Below are positions 18,375 to 26,862 of a stretch of 64,000 nucleotides of DNA, piece after piece (position 1 is the first letter of the stretch; each line of letters begins with the position of its first letter). Below the pieces are notes generated by a model that was not told where the DNA came from, searched no databases, and saw nothing but the letters and a program-made list of their open reading frames with translations. A program made the translations under genes and the position numbers. The stretch comes from Robiginitalea sp. (lineage in GTDB: Bacteria > Bacteroidota > Bacteroidia > Flavobacteriales > Flavobacteriaceae), in the NCBI GenBank assembly GCA_024642005.1, contig JAHECA010000012.1:37762-101761 (forward strand). Direction: 5' to 3'.

Positions 18375-19178
18375 ATGAAAGAACTATTCAGACGCCTGCT
18401 CACCGGCGCCCTATACGTTCTGATTTTGGTGTCGGCCATTTTCCTGAGCTCAGACGCCTTCGATTTCCTGTTCATGGTTTTTGGCCTGGCCTGCCTTTAC
18501 GAGTACAAAAGGCTGGTGCTGCTGCGCGGCTATTATATATTTATCGCCTACCTGGCCCTCTGGTGGGTCTTTATCTACCTGACGCGCGACCCCTGGCTCA
18601 TCCGCACCCTGCTCGTCCTAACCCTGGTGGTGAACCTCTCGCTTATCGTCTTTCTGTACCGCGAACGGAAAAAACCGTTTACCACGCCCCAAAAATTCCT
18701 GATCGGGTTGTTTTACCTGGGAGGCGGGTGCATTTTCCTGACCATGATCCCCTATAAGGACCAGACCTTTGCGAAATACCTCATCATGGGCATTTTTATC
18801 ATGATCTGGGTAAACGATTCCTTCGCCTACCTGGTGGGCCGCACCTTGGGCAAACACCCCCTGTTCCCCAGCGTTTCCCCCAAGAAAACCGTTGAAGGCG
18901 CCCTGGGGGGGCTGGTATTCGCCATGGGTGCAGCCGTGGTGCTGGGCTGGGCAACACCCGTGCTGAGAACTTCCCAGTGGCTGGCCCTGGCGGTAGTACT
19001 GGTAAGTATGGGCAACTACGGCGACCTGGTCGAATCCAAGCTCAAAAGGGCCGCCGGGGTAAAAGACAGCGGGGCCATCCTTCCGGGGCATGGCGGCATG
19101 CTCGACCGCCTTGACAGTTTGGTATTTGCCGCACCTTTCGCATATTTGACATTAATTGCATTGAGTTATGTTTCATAA
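18375..19178 (+). CDS. cdsA: Phosphatidate cytidylyltransferase (CDP-diglyceride synthase)
   Basis: 267 residues with about 7-8 hydrophobic segments. It makes CDP-diacylglycerol from phosphatidate and CTP at the inner membrane. The C-terminal signature is complete: ESKLKRAAGVKDSGAILPGH followed by GGMLDRLDSL. It overlaps psd by 11 bp, so the two successive steps of phosphatidylethanolamine synthesis (with PssA missing here) are cotranscribed. Confidence 0.95.
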   Translation: MKELFRRLLTGALYVLILVSAIFLSSDAFDFLFMVFGLACLYEYKRLVLLRGYYIFIAYLALWWVFIYLTRDPWLIRTLLVLTLVVNLSLIVFLYRERKKPFTTPQKFLIGLFYLGGGCIFLTMIPYKDQTFAKYLIMGIFIMIWVNDSFAYLVGRTLGKHPLFPSVSPKKTVEGALGGLVFAMGAAVVLGWATPVLRTSQWLALAVVLVSMGNYGDLVESKLKRAAGVKDSGAILPGHGGMLDRLDSLVFAAPFAYLTLIALSYVS

Positions 19179-19842
19179 GGAAGGACAAAACATTGTTCTG
19201 ATCAGTTTCTTTTTGGTTTGTGCCGCGAGCCTGGCCGTTCACTTCTATGTCGAACCGCACTGGCTGCGCATCGGCCTGCTGGGGCTCCTACTCATCGGGC
19301 TGGTTCTGATCCTGCAGTTCTTCCGCAACCCGACACGCCTGGCCCCCATGCGGTTCGACGAAATTGTATCGCCTGTAGACGGGAAGGTGGTGGCCATCGA
19401 AGAAGTCGAGGAAACCGAATACTTCAAAGGCCGCCGCATCCAGGTATCCATTTTCATGTCGCCTCTGAATGTGCACGTAACGCGTTACCCCGCCAGCGGG
19501 GTTATTACCTATTCCAAGTACCACAAGGGCAAATTCCTGGTGGCCTGGCATCCCAAGTCGAGTGAGGAGAACGAGCGCACCACCGTGGTACTGCGCACCC
19601 CTCAGTTCGGCGAAATCCTGTACCGCCAGATTGCCGGGGCCGTGGCCCGGAGAATCGTGAATTACGCCGAGGAGGGCGAAAGCGTCCACCAGGGCGATGA
19701 TGCCGGCTTTATCAAGTTCGGCTCGCGGGTAGACCTTCTGCTCCCGCTCAAATGCCAGGTTACCGTTAAACTCGATCAAAAAGTGAAAGGGGCCGTTACC
19801 TGTGTGGCCACGGTGCCCCGAAAGGAAGATGATGCAGCCTGA
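19168..19842 (+). CDS. psd: Phosphatidylserine decarboxylase proenzyme (short form)
   Basis: 224 residues, the short PSD-A/archaeal-type length. Two N-terminal membrane segments precede the catalytic part. Visible are SPVDGKVVAIEEV (Asp of the self-cleavage triad), FMSPLNVHVTRYP (His) and the cleavage motif GFIKFGSRVDLLLP, where cutting at Gly-Ser makes the pyruvoyl group. It decarboxylates phosphatidylserine to phosphatidylethanolamine. The start overlaps the end of cdsA. Confidence 0.93.
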   Translation: MFHKEGQNIVLISFFLVCAASLAVHFYVEPHWLRIGLLGLLLIGLVLILQFFRNPTRLAPMRFDEIVSPVDGKVVAIEEVEETEYFKGRRIQVSIFMSPLNVHVTRYPASGVITYSKYHKGKFLVAWHPKSSEENERTTVVLRTPQFGEILYRQIAGAVARRIVNYAEEGESVHQGDDAGFIKFGSRVDLLLPLKCQVTVKLDQKVKGAVTCVATVPRKEDDAA

Positions 19843-20095
19843 AGAAATACGCGCCGAATTTTTGCGAGCCGTTGAAGTGGTCAACAGCTACACAAAGCCG
19901 TTCCCGGCAGACTTGTTGTTGAAGCTCTACGCCTACTACCGCATTGCCAACCAAAACTTCGCCCATCCCGGCAGCAAAACCCCCCTGATCAATGCCTTTA
20001 AGGCCAATGCCCTGATCCAGGCCAGGGACCTGACGCCCGAAGAAGCCATGGTGGAATATATCGAGTTGGTAAAAAAAGAAATCCCCAAGCTTTAG
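19829..20095 (+). CDS. Acyl-CoA-binding protein
   Basis: 88 residues from the ATG at 19829 (a second ATG follows immediately); a GTG at 19802 is less likely. It has the four-helix ACBP pattern: KLYAYYRIANQNF (the YxxYKQA-like helix), then INAFKANALIQARDLTPEEA and MVEYIELVKKE. It would bind long-chain acyl-CoA in the cytosol. The start overlaps psd by 14 bp, tying it to the phospholipid operon. The TAG stop overlaps the creatininase TAA by 4 bp. Confidence 0.88.
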   Translation: MMQPEEIRAEFLRAVEVVNSYTKPFPADLLLKLYAYYRIANQNFAHPGSKTPLINAFKANALIQARDLTPEEAMVEYIELVKKEIPKL

Positions 20096-20865
20096 GGAGC
20101 CGCTTCGTAGAGGTCATCGGCATCGGCCTGGCAGAGTTCCAGCAAGAATTGGCCGATCTGTTCGGTAAGAGCCTCGGTAATGCGACGGCCTTTTTCGGCA
20201 CTGGCCCGGGCCGGGTCGCCCACCCCGGTATCTACCGTAGCCTGCGACCATTTGCGCTCCGACCAGGCCCATCCTTCACGCAGGGCCTTAATCCTGAATT
20301 GGCGCGAGGCACCGCTTCCCCACTCCTCCCGGGGCAGCACCAGTTCGGGCCGCAGGTGCAGCAGCAGGCTGGTCTCTACCTCGTCGGCATGGTCGCCCGG
20401 GGCTTCTGAATACTTCGTGCGGTCGAGGGCCTTGAACCAATTGGTCAGGCAGATCAGCAGGTCGGGGTAGCGCAGGCCCAGTTCGCGCAACAGGGCCTGG
20501 AAGTTATTCCCCCCGTGGCTGTTGAAAACCACCAGTTTTCGCATGCCCTGCCGGCTCAGGGTGGCGGCAATATCGTCTAGGATGGCCAACTGAGTCGATG
20601 GGTTCATGTTGATATCCAGGTAGATATCGGCCTGTCCGGTATTTACCCCGAAGGGAATGGTGGGCAATACCACCACCTTGCCACCCCGCTCCCACGCATA
20701 GGCGGCAGCCGCTGCAGCCAGGGCATCGGCCTCGATAATATCTGTGCCGTAGGGCAGGTGGTAATTATGGGCTTCTGTGGCCCCCCAGGGGAGAATAGCT
20801 ACCTCAAAGCGGGTTTCCTTAAGGGCTTTCCAATTGGTCTCGGCGAGTATGTAGGGTCGTATCAT
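20092..20865 (-). CDS. Creatininase-family amidohydrolase
   Basis: 257 residues from the ATG at 20865 (MIRPYILAETNWK). Longer readings run back into the desaturase gene and are not needed. Metal-site motifs of the family are LPWGATEAHNYHLPYGTDI (Glu, His and Asp ligands), FNSHGGNN, and GDHADEVETSLLLHLRPE. Members hydrolyse creatinine or formamides in riboflavin, F420 or mycofactocin-type pathways; none of those genes is nearby, so the substrate is unknown. It lies 10 bp downstream of the fatty-acid-hydroxylase gene on the same strand. Confidence 0.88.
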   Translation of the reverse strand: MIRPYILAETNWKALKETRFEVAILPWGATEAHNYHLPYGTDIIEADALAAAAAAYAWERGGKVVVLPTIPFGVNTGQADIYLDINMNPSTQLAILDDIAATLSRQGMRKLVVFNSHGGNNFQALLRELGLRYPDLLICLTNWFKALDRTKYSEAPGDHADEVETSLLLHLRPELVLPREEWGSGASRQFRIKALREGWAWSERKWSQATVDTGVGDPARASAEKGRRITEALTEQIGQFLLELCQADADDLYEAAP

Positions 20866-20875
20866 CAAAATGCTT

Positions 20876-22159
20876 TTAGGAGCGCAGCTCAGAAGTTGCC
20901 CGTGGCACCTGCCTGGACGGTGTTTCCACAAATCCAAAGTACAGGGCGCCGAGCAACGACAGGCCAAAATAAATAGCTACCAGGGTACTGCCGTAGGCCC
21001 AGAGCGAGTCGATGCCGAACCAGTCACCCGCGCGGTAAATAAGCCACAGGGCGGCCAATGTACGGGCGAGCTCGATCCAAACGGCATAATTTTTCCGGTC
21101 CATCAGGCTGGTATAGCCGTAAATTCCCGCAAAAAGCAACGCCCCATACAGCATTAAGCCGCTGGCTGGAATCTGCCCGAAATGGTAGAACAGGAAGATG
21201 AGCAGCCCCAGGGTGGCGAAGAGCTGGAAAATGGCGTATGCCTTGAGCAGCGGGCTGGCAGGGGTTTCGTACCGGTCGAAGTGGTACACGTCTTCAATGC
21301 CCTGGCGTGGGAAGCGCTCGGCCACATCGGCAGGGCGCCAGCCGGTGGGCATAAACCAGATGCGCAGTTTGTCCCAAAAGCTTCGGGTGCGCCAGGCATC
21401 GAGCAGCAGCCTCCAGAGGTGCTGAAAGTTGATGAGGATGGGGTTCCAGGTGGCTGCCGGCTTGAGCACCCCGTATTGAGGAGGCACTTCGTCGAGTTCT
21501 TCCTGAAAAGTGCCAAAAATCCGGTCCCAGAGGCAGAGAATCTGCCCCAGGTTCTTATCGATATACTCCGGGTTGATGGCGTGGTGCACCCGGTGTTGTG
21601 ATGGCGTTATGATCACATATTCAAGCCAGCCCATCTTTCCGATGTGCTGGGTGTGGTACCAGAACTGGGCAAAGAGGTGGATGGGCGCGAGAATGGCGAT
21701 GACTTGTTCGGGCACGCCGAGCAGGGCAGCCGGCAACAGGAGCAACGGAAAATAGCCGAGCAGGTTGGATACGGGCTGCCGCAGGGCACAGGCCAGGTTG
21801 AATTCCTCACTGCTGTGGTGGATGACGTGTTGGTTCCAGAAAAAGTTGACCCGGTGGCTGAGCCGGTGGTTCCAGTACCCGGCAAAATCGATGGCGAGAA
21901 AGGCGACAAGCCAGACCACCCAGTTGTTCTTAAGCTCGAGCAGTGTGAGGTGCTCCAGCAAAAAGGGGTAGGTAATCAGGGCCACGCCCAGCCCCAATGA
22001 GTCCTTAACCACATTGGTAAAGCCCGAACTGATGCTGCTCACGGTGTCCATAACCCGGTACTTCTGGTTTCTGACCAGCGTGCCGTAGCCGATTTCCAGG
22101 GCCATCAGCAGCAGGAAAAAGGGAATGGCATACAACAGGGCGGTGGCGTAGGCTTCCAT
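20876..22159 (-). CDS. Fatty acid hydroxylase / sterol desaturase superfamily membrane protein
   Basis: 427 residues, multi-pass membrane protein. The di-iron histidine boxes are present: HRLSH, HVIHHSS and HRVHH. The first half resembles alkylglycerol monooxygenase-like proteins, and the C-terminal third adds about four more helices after FQEELDEVPPQYG. It would hydroxylate or desaturate a lipid chain using O2; the substrate is unknown. It heads a two-gene operon with the creatininase-like gene. Confidence 0.9.
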   Translation of the reverse strand: MEAYATALLYAIPFFLLLMALEIGYGTLVRNQKYRVMDTVSSISSGFTNVVKDSLGLGVALITYPFLLEHLTLLELKNNWVVWLVAFLAIDFAGYWNHRLSHRVNFFWNQHVIHHSSEEFNLACALRQPVSNLLGYFPLLLLPAALLGVPEQVIAILAPIHLFAQFWYHTQHIGKMGWLEYVIITPSQHRVHHAINPEYIDKNLGQILCLWDRIFGTFQEELDEVPPQYGVLKPAATWNPILINFQHLWRLLLDAWRTRSFWDKLRIWFMPTGWRPADVAERFPRQGIEDVYHFDRYETPASPLLKAYAIFQLFATLGLLIFLFYHFGQIPASGLMLYGALLFAGIYGYTSLMDRKNYAVWIELARTLAALWLIYRAGDWFGIDSLWAYGSTLVAIYFGLSLLGALYFGFVETPSRQVPRATSELRS

Positions 22160-22521
22160 GCGTACGAGGTTTTTTCAAAAATAAGAAAACTAAGTTCGAA
22201 TGTGCTAATGTGTCCATTTGATGATGCGGGAAAACTGGGGTGCTTAACAACTCATGTTCGGGGCAACCGGCCCCGAACGCAACTGGCCGGGAAGGTGCGG
22301 TCGATATATGTACCTTGCCCCCCCTCCCCGGGGGGCCATAGCATTAAAGAATTTAAAGCTTTTTCAACATGGGGCTGTTCCATTCCTTTCCTGCCCGGCA
22401 TCACACGGGTTAAGCTGCCATACTGGGCAATTTAATAAGGTTTATAAGGCTTTGTTCCAGAAGATTTAACATATATTTATACCTTAATGCATTAAGTTTT
22501 TATTGTAAAAACGCATCAATA
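22160..22521. other. Intergenic region, 362 bp, no gene seen
   Basis: It separates the divergent desaturase and DUF3604 genes. A GC-rich run near 22316-22338 could form a short C/G hairpin. The last ~80 bp are AT-rich (TATATTTATACC near 22472), as expected for a promoter, but no exact TAnnTTTG box was found. No convincing short ORF or RNA gene was seen. Confidence 0.5.
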
Positions 22522-24456
22522 ATGAAACATTTCTCCTTTTTCACCGCTCTGGCGTTCATGTATTGTTCAGCCTCGTATTCACAGCATTCTCCTGGTCTTC
22601 CATCTCCGAGCAAAGACGACCTTTCCATTCAAAAGGTGGACAATTACTCCCCCTATGCCGGAAGGAACTTCCCCACAAATGTTTTCTGGGGTGATACCCA
22701 CCTGCATACCGGGATGTCGATGGATGCAGGTGCTTTCGGCGCACGCCTTAAACCGGTGGATGCCTACCGGTTTGCATCCGGGGAAGAGGTTACCTCCTCC
22801 ACCGGATTGCAGGTAAAACTTTCCCGCCCACTCGATTTCCTGGTAGTTGCTGACCATTCTGACAACATGGGGTTCTTTCCCCGGCTCTATGCCGGCGATC
22901 CGGAAATGCTGAAAGACCCGACCGGGAAGAGGTGGTATGAAATGGTACGAAAAGGGGGGCAGGAAGGCGTTCAGGTGGCCGTCGAAGTCATTGAAGGATT
23001 TTCACAGGGCACTTTCCCTCCCGCCCTCGAGTCACGTCCGGGGGACGCCGCTTATCAGTCTGCCTGGGAACTTACCATGAATGCAGCCGAACAGTATAAC
23101 AACCCGGGGACTTTTACCGCCTTCATCGGTTATGAATGGACCTCCAATACCGGAGGGAACAACCTCCACCGGGTTATTATTTATCGGGACGGGATGGGCA
23201 AGGCGAGCATGTCGCTTCCGTATACCACCCTCAAGCCCCAGGGCAGCGATAACCCCATTGATCTATGGAAATGGATGGGCGAGTACGAAAACCGTTCCGG
23301 TGGACAGGTGCTGGCCATAGCCCACAACGGAAACCTCAGTAACGGGATCATGTTCCCCATAGTTGATTCATTTACAGGAAAGGAGATAGATAAGAACTAT
23401 GCAGATACCCGAAAAAGGTGGGAACCCCTCTATGAAGCCACTCAGATAAAAGGAGATGGGGAAACCCATCCCTTTCTGTCCCCCACTGATGAATTCGCCG
23501 ATTACGAGACCTGGGATCAGGGGAATCTGGATCTGTCAGTCATGAAGAAAAATGAAATGTTGCAGTACGAATACGCCCGGACAGGCCTGCAAACGGGCTT
23601 GCAAATCGAACAAAAGTATGGTACCAACCCGTATAAATTCGGGATGATCGGCTCTACCGACAGCCATACGGGGCTGGCAACTGCAGAGGAAGACAACTTC
23701 TTTGGGAAACATTCCGGCACCGAACCCAGTGCCTTGCGTTATCAGCACCCGATGGCAAAGACGGAAAATGGCACCTATCAAAGTTGGGATATGACGGCTT
23801 CCGGCTACGCAGCAGTCTGGGCCCGGGAGAACACCCGGGAAGCCCTTTTTGACGCCATGATGCGGAAAGAAACCTATGCCACAACGGGTTCTCGCATGCT
23901 GGTTCGGTTCTTTGGCGGATGGGATTTCACCCGTGCAGATGCGATGAATCGCCTTCCGGCAGATGTTGGATACGTCAAAGGAGTGCCCATGGGGGGCGAC
24001 CTGCCAGCCGCCCCGAATGCCACGGCTGCACCGACTTTCCTGGTGGCAGCCCTGAAAGATCCGCTTTCAGGGAATTTGGATCGCATTCAGATCGTTAAGG
24101 GGTGGCTGGATAACAGTGGAAACCGGCAGGAGAAGGTCTACGATGTGGTCTGGGGAGATGCCGATAAGCGCAAGCCCGGCCGGGATGGGAAACTTCCGGC
24201 TGTTGGGAATACAGTAAATTTAAAGGAGGCCACCTGGACAAATACCATAGGGGATCCCGAACTGATAAGCGTATGGAAAGATCCAGACTTCGATCCACAA
24301 TTGCCGGCGGTCTACTATGCCCGGGTTCTGGAAATTCCAACCCCGAGGTGGACGGCTTATGATGCTAAGAAATACGGTATCACCATGCCAAAAGAAGCAG
24401 AGATGACCACACAGGAACGCGCCTACACCTCCCCGATCTGGTATTCGCCCAGATAA
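22522..24456 (+). CDS. DUF3604 domain exported protein
   Basis: 644 residues with a signal peptide (MKHFSFFTALAFMYCSASYS, probable cut before QHS). The body matches DUF3604: FWGDTHLHTGMSMDAGAFG near residue 55, DFLVVADHSDNMGFF, and later GMIGSTDSHTGLA. These DTHLH, ADHSD and DSHTG motifs resemble the metal ligands of PHP-type phosphoesterases, so a metal-dependent hydrolase is inferred; no substrate is established. It is monocistronic. Its codon choice looks less GC3-rich than its neighbours, which may mean acquisition from elsewhere. Confidence 0.85.
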   Translation: MKHFSFFTALAFMYCSASYSQHSPGLPSPSKDDLSIQKVDNYSPYAGRNFPTNVFWGDTHLHTGMSMDAGAFGARLKPVDAYRFASGEEVTSSTGLQVKLSRPLDFLVVADHSDNMGFFPRLYAGDPEMLKDPTGKRWYEMVRKGGQEGVQVAVEVIEGFSQGTFPPALESRPGDAAYQSAWELTMNAAEQYNNPGTFTAFIGYEWTSNTGGNNLHRVIIYRDGMGKASMSLPYTTLKPQGSDNPIDLWKWMGEYENRSGGQVLAIAHNGNLSNGIMFPIVDSFTGKEIDKNYADTRKRWEPLYEATQIKGDGETHPFLSPTDEFADYETWDQGNLDLSVMKKNEMLQYEYARTGLQTGLQIEQKYGTNPYKFGMIGSTDSHTGLATAEEDNFFGKHSGTEPSALRYQHPMAKTENGTYQSWDMTASGYAAVWARENTREALFDAMMRKETYATTGSRMLVRFFGGWDFTRADAMNRLPADVGYVKGVPMGGDLPAAPNATAAPTFLVAALKDPLSGNLDRIQIVKGWLDNSGNRQEKVYDVVWGDADKRKPGRDGKLPAVGNTVNLKEATWTNTIGDPELISVWKDPDFDPQLPAVYYARVLEIPTPRWTAYDAKKYGITMPKEAEMTTQERAYTSPIWYSPR

Positions 24457-24596
24457 CACAAGATAATGCGGGAATCACACCTGTAAGCGACTCATCTTGT
24501 TGCCGGGTGTTTCCCCTTTTCTTCGGGCATAAACTGAAACCCTGGGCCAGGAAACTCAGTCGGGATAGCGCATTGGCGCAATGAAAGCTGCAAACC

Positions 24597-25304
24597 TCAG
24601 GAGTCCCCTGCGGGAACCCTGAAAATAAAGCCCTGCCCGTGAATGTTGTCGATCTTCAGGGAGGGGTCGCGGCTCAGGTGCTTGCGCAGGCGCGTCACAA
24701 AGACATTCAGGCTCTTGCGGTTGAAATAGTCGTTTCGCCCCCACAGGCGTTTGAGGATGTCGCTATGGGTGCAAAGCCGGTTCGGGTGGCGCAGCAAAAA
24801 AGCCAGCAGTTCGTTTTCGCGCGCGGTCAGGGTAATTACTTCGTCGCCGTGGCGGAGCTGCTGGTTCTGTATATCGTACGCATAGGTTCCCAATTTCGGG
24901 AACTGTTCCTCTGTTGTCCGGGAAAGGGGTTCGAGACGGGCCAGTAGCGCCTCGATGCGCACCACAAGTTCTTCCTCGTCAATGGGTTTTTTCAGGTAGT
25001 CTACCGCCCCCACCGAGAAGCCCTTCAGTACATCGATCTTCATCGACCGGGCGGTCAGGAAAATAAAAGGCAGTTCCGGGAAGGCCTCGTGAATCTGTTC
25101 GCCCAGGCTAAAGCCATCCAGGCCGGGCATCATCACATCCAGGACAATCAGGTCAAAACCCTGTTGTTCCAGCAGGGGCATCACCTTTTCGGGCTGCGGT
25201 ACCCAGCGTACCTCCAGACCTTTCATCCCCAGGTATTCTGAGAGCAGGTACCCCAGGGATTGGTCGTCTTCGACCAGTAAAATTTTATATCTGCGTGCCT
25301 CCAT
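24597..25304 (-). CDS. OmpR-family response regulator
   Basis: About 235 residues from the ATG at 25304 (MEARRYKILLVEDDQ). The receiver domain carries LLVEDDQ, phospho-acceptor VLDVMMPGLDG, and KKPID. The C-terminal winged helix shows LTARENELLAFLLRHPNRL, HSDILKRLWGRNDYFNRKSL and NVFVTRLRKHLSRDPSLKI, the typical DNA-binding pattern. It overlaps the sensor kinase by 20 bp. Probable targets are its own promoter and the divergent outer-membrane gene, given the repeats at 26613-26757. Confidence 0.93.
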   Translation of the reverse strand: MEARRYKILLVEDDQSLGYLLSEYLGMKGLEVRWVPQPEKVMPLLEQQGFDLIVLDVMMPGLDGFSLGEQIHEAFPELPFIFLTARSMKIDVLKGFSVGAVDYLKKPIDEEELVVRIEALLARLEPLSRTTEEQFPKLGTYAYDIQNQQLRHGDEVITLTARENELLAFLLRHPNRLCTHSDILKRLWGRNDYFNRKSLNVFVTRLRKHLSRDPSLKIDNIHGQGFIFRVPAGDS

Positions 25305-26568
25305 GATTAAACAAAGGTAATACAAGGATTATTGCCGTGCCTTTTCCGGTGCCGCTGTGCACCAGAATCTGGCCCTTGTGGCCCTCGGCCACGGTTTTTA
25401 CATAGCTCAGGCCCAGGCCGTACCCGCGCACCGCCTGCCTGTCGCCATCGGCTATGCGGTAATACTTCTGAAAGATCTTTTTTTGCTGGTCGCGTGCAAT
25501 GCCGGGCCCCTGGTCGCTCACCTCGATCTCGAGCTTCCCGCCCCGGCGCCGCGCCTCCAGCCTGACAGGAGTACCGCCCCCGTATTTCCTGGCGTTGTCG
25601 AGCAGGTTGTTTACTGCGTTCTCAAGGTGAAAGACCGAGGCTTTCAAAGGCATCGGGCCATCCTCCAGCACATAGGTGAAGGTAATCCCTTCCATAAGGC
25701 AGAGGGCGGCAAACTGTGTGCAGACAGACTCCAGGGAGCCCCGGAAATCGGCCATTTCAAGCGGCATGGCCGCCGAAGACCGCTCCAGCCCGCCGAGTTC
25801 GAGCACCTTGTCGATATGGTTCGATATCCGCGCGGTCTGTTGCAGGATGCTTTCGGTGAGGGGTTGCTCGGCCTGCCGCACCTTCTCTTTCAGGATTTTG
25901 GCCGCCAGGCTAATGGAAAATACAGGCGTGCGCAGCTCATGGGTCAGGTTGTTGATGAATTCATGCGTGGTGGTAATGGTGCGCTGCTGCCAGTAAAAGG
26001 TGCGCAACACCCAGAGCACCGCAACCACGATGCCTGCCAGGAACAACAGGCTGGGAAGGGTAAGGCCGTTGAGCTGCCGCATGAAATACCCCGTAAGGTC
26101 TTCAAATTGCAACTGCAATATCAGGCGCTGCCCCAGGCGGGCCGGCAGGTAGCCTTCCAATTCGAGCGGGTAGGTCATACCCGCTCCGGGTTGCGCCAAA
26201 GATGGGGCCGAGGTCAGGTAAAAGCTGCTGTCGCGCGTCATCAGTGAAAAGGAAAACTCGGCATCGATCTGGTTGTCGATCAATTTTTCGCGCAGGAAGT
26301 CTTCCAGGTAATGGCGGGAGGCATCGGTCATGTGGTCGAGGCCGGTATTGAAACGGGTGCTGTCGCGTTCCAGTGCGCTTTCTAGCAGGTAGGTGAGTTG
26401 TGTGCGGCCGTAGAGTCCGGTCCGTATATCGGCCCCTGCACTGGCAATGTGCTGGCTGAACTGGATACGCGCCAGGTTAAGCCCGATTCGCAGGTACTGG
26501 TACTGCACCACGGCCAGCCCCACAATAGACACAACAAAGAGCGCGATAAAAAGGTTTCTTTTTTTCAA
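25285..26568 (-). CDS. Membrane sensor histidine kinase, partner of the OmpR-type regulator
   Basis: About 427 residues if translation starts at the TTG at 26568, which gives MKKRNLFIALFVVSIVGLAV, a typical start; a GTG at 26598 is the alternative, and no ATG is nearby. An N-terminal transmembrane helix, a periplasmic sensor (about 30-165) and a second helix (LPSLLFLAGIVVAVLWVL) are visible. The DHp domain has NNLTHELRTPVFSI (phospho-His). The ATPase domain has NAVNNLLDNARKYG, VSDQGPGIA and GYGLGLSYVK. It is cotranscribed with the regulator downstream. Confidence 0.9.
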   Translation of the reverse strand: MKKRNLFIALFVVSIVGLAVVQYQYLRIGLNLARIQFSQHIASAGADIRTGLYGRTQLTYLLESALERDSTRFNTGLDHMTDASRHYLEDFLREKLIDNQIDAEFSFSLMTRDSSFYLTSAPSLAQPGAGMTYPLELEGYLPARLGQRLILQLQFEDLTGYFMRQLNGLTLPSLLFLAGIVVAVLWVLRTFYWQQRTITTTHEFINNLTHELRTPVFSISLAAKILKEKVRQAEQPLTESILQQTARISNHIDKVLELGGLERSSAAMPLEMADFRGSLESVCTQFAALCLMEGITFTYVLEDGPMPLKASVFHLENAVNNLLDNARKYGGGTPVRLEARRRGGKLEIEVSDQGPGIARDQQKKIFQKYYRIADGDRQAVRGYGLGLSYVKTVAEGHKGQILVHSGTGKGTAIILVLPLFNHGGTQI

Positions 26569-26612
26569 AATGCACCAACAATTAACGGGATATTCCACAA
26601 AAGGTCCCTGCT

Positions 26613-26660
26613 CTTAACCAGGGCTTAACTTCATTAATCTTTCGTTTAACCTTTTAACCC
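26613..26660. promoter_or_regulatory. Cluster of TTAAC direct repeats upstream of the sensor kinase
   Basis: CTTAAC occurs at 26613-26618 and 26624-26629 (period 11), followed by TTAAT at 26634 and TTAAC cores near 26646 and 26654. Period-11 direct repeats are the usual footprint of OmpR/PhoB-type dimers. The cluster lies about 45-90 bp before the kinase start, which suits autoregulation. The function is inferred. Confidence 0.4.
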
Positions 26661-26733
26661 GTCGGTAGCCCTTTCGCAGGGCTTTCTGATGTAGATTAGC
26701 TCTCGATAAAGGTACCAATTTATCCAGGTTTTT

Positions 26734-26757
26734 AAGTTTAGTTAAAAGTTTAGTTCA
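26734..26757. repeat. 12-bp tandem repeat AAGTTTAGTTMA (two copies)
   Basis: AAGTTTAGTT begins at 26734 and again at 26746. A related AAAGTTAG follows at 26766 in the hairpin. It sits about 105-130 bp before the outer-membrane gene and is a candidate operator for the divergent regulator. Confidence 0.45.
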
Positions 26758-26758
26758 A

Positions 26759-26794
26759 GAGGGAAAAAGTTAGCTGGCCGGCTAACTTTTCCTC
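26759..26794. promoter_or_regulatory. Long imperfect inverted repeat (hairpin)
   Basis: The arms GAGGGAAAAAGTTAGC and GCTAACTTTTCCTC face each other around TGGCCG, giving a stem of about 14 bp with small bulges. It ends 68 bp before the outer-membrane gene. It may be a transcription terminator or attenuator (followed by TTT), or a palindromic operator. Confidence 0.5.
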
Positions 26795-26862
26795 TTTAAG
26801 GCGAGACCCGGAAACCTGGCACCTGTATCACTTCAATTCCAACAGCAACTAAAACAGCAACT

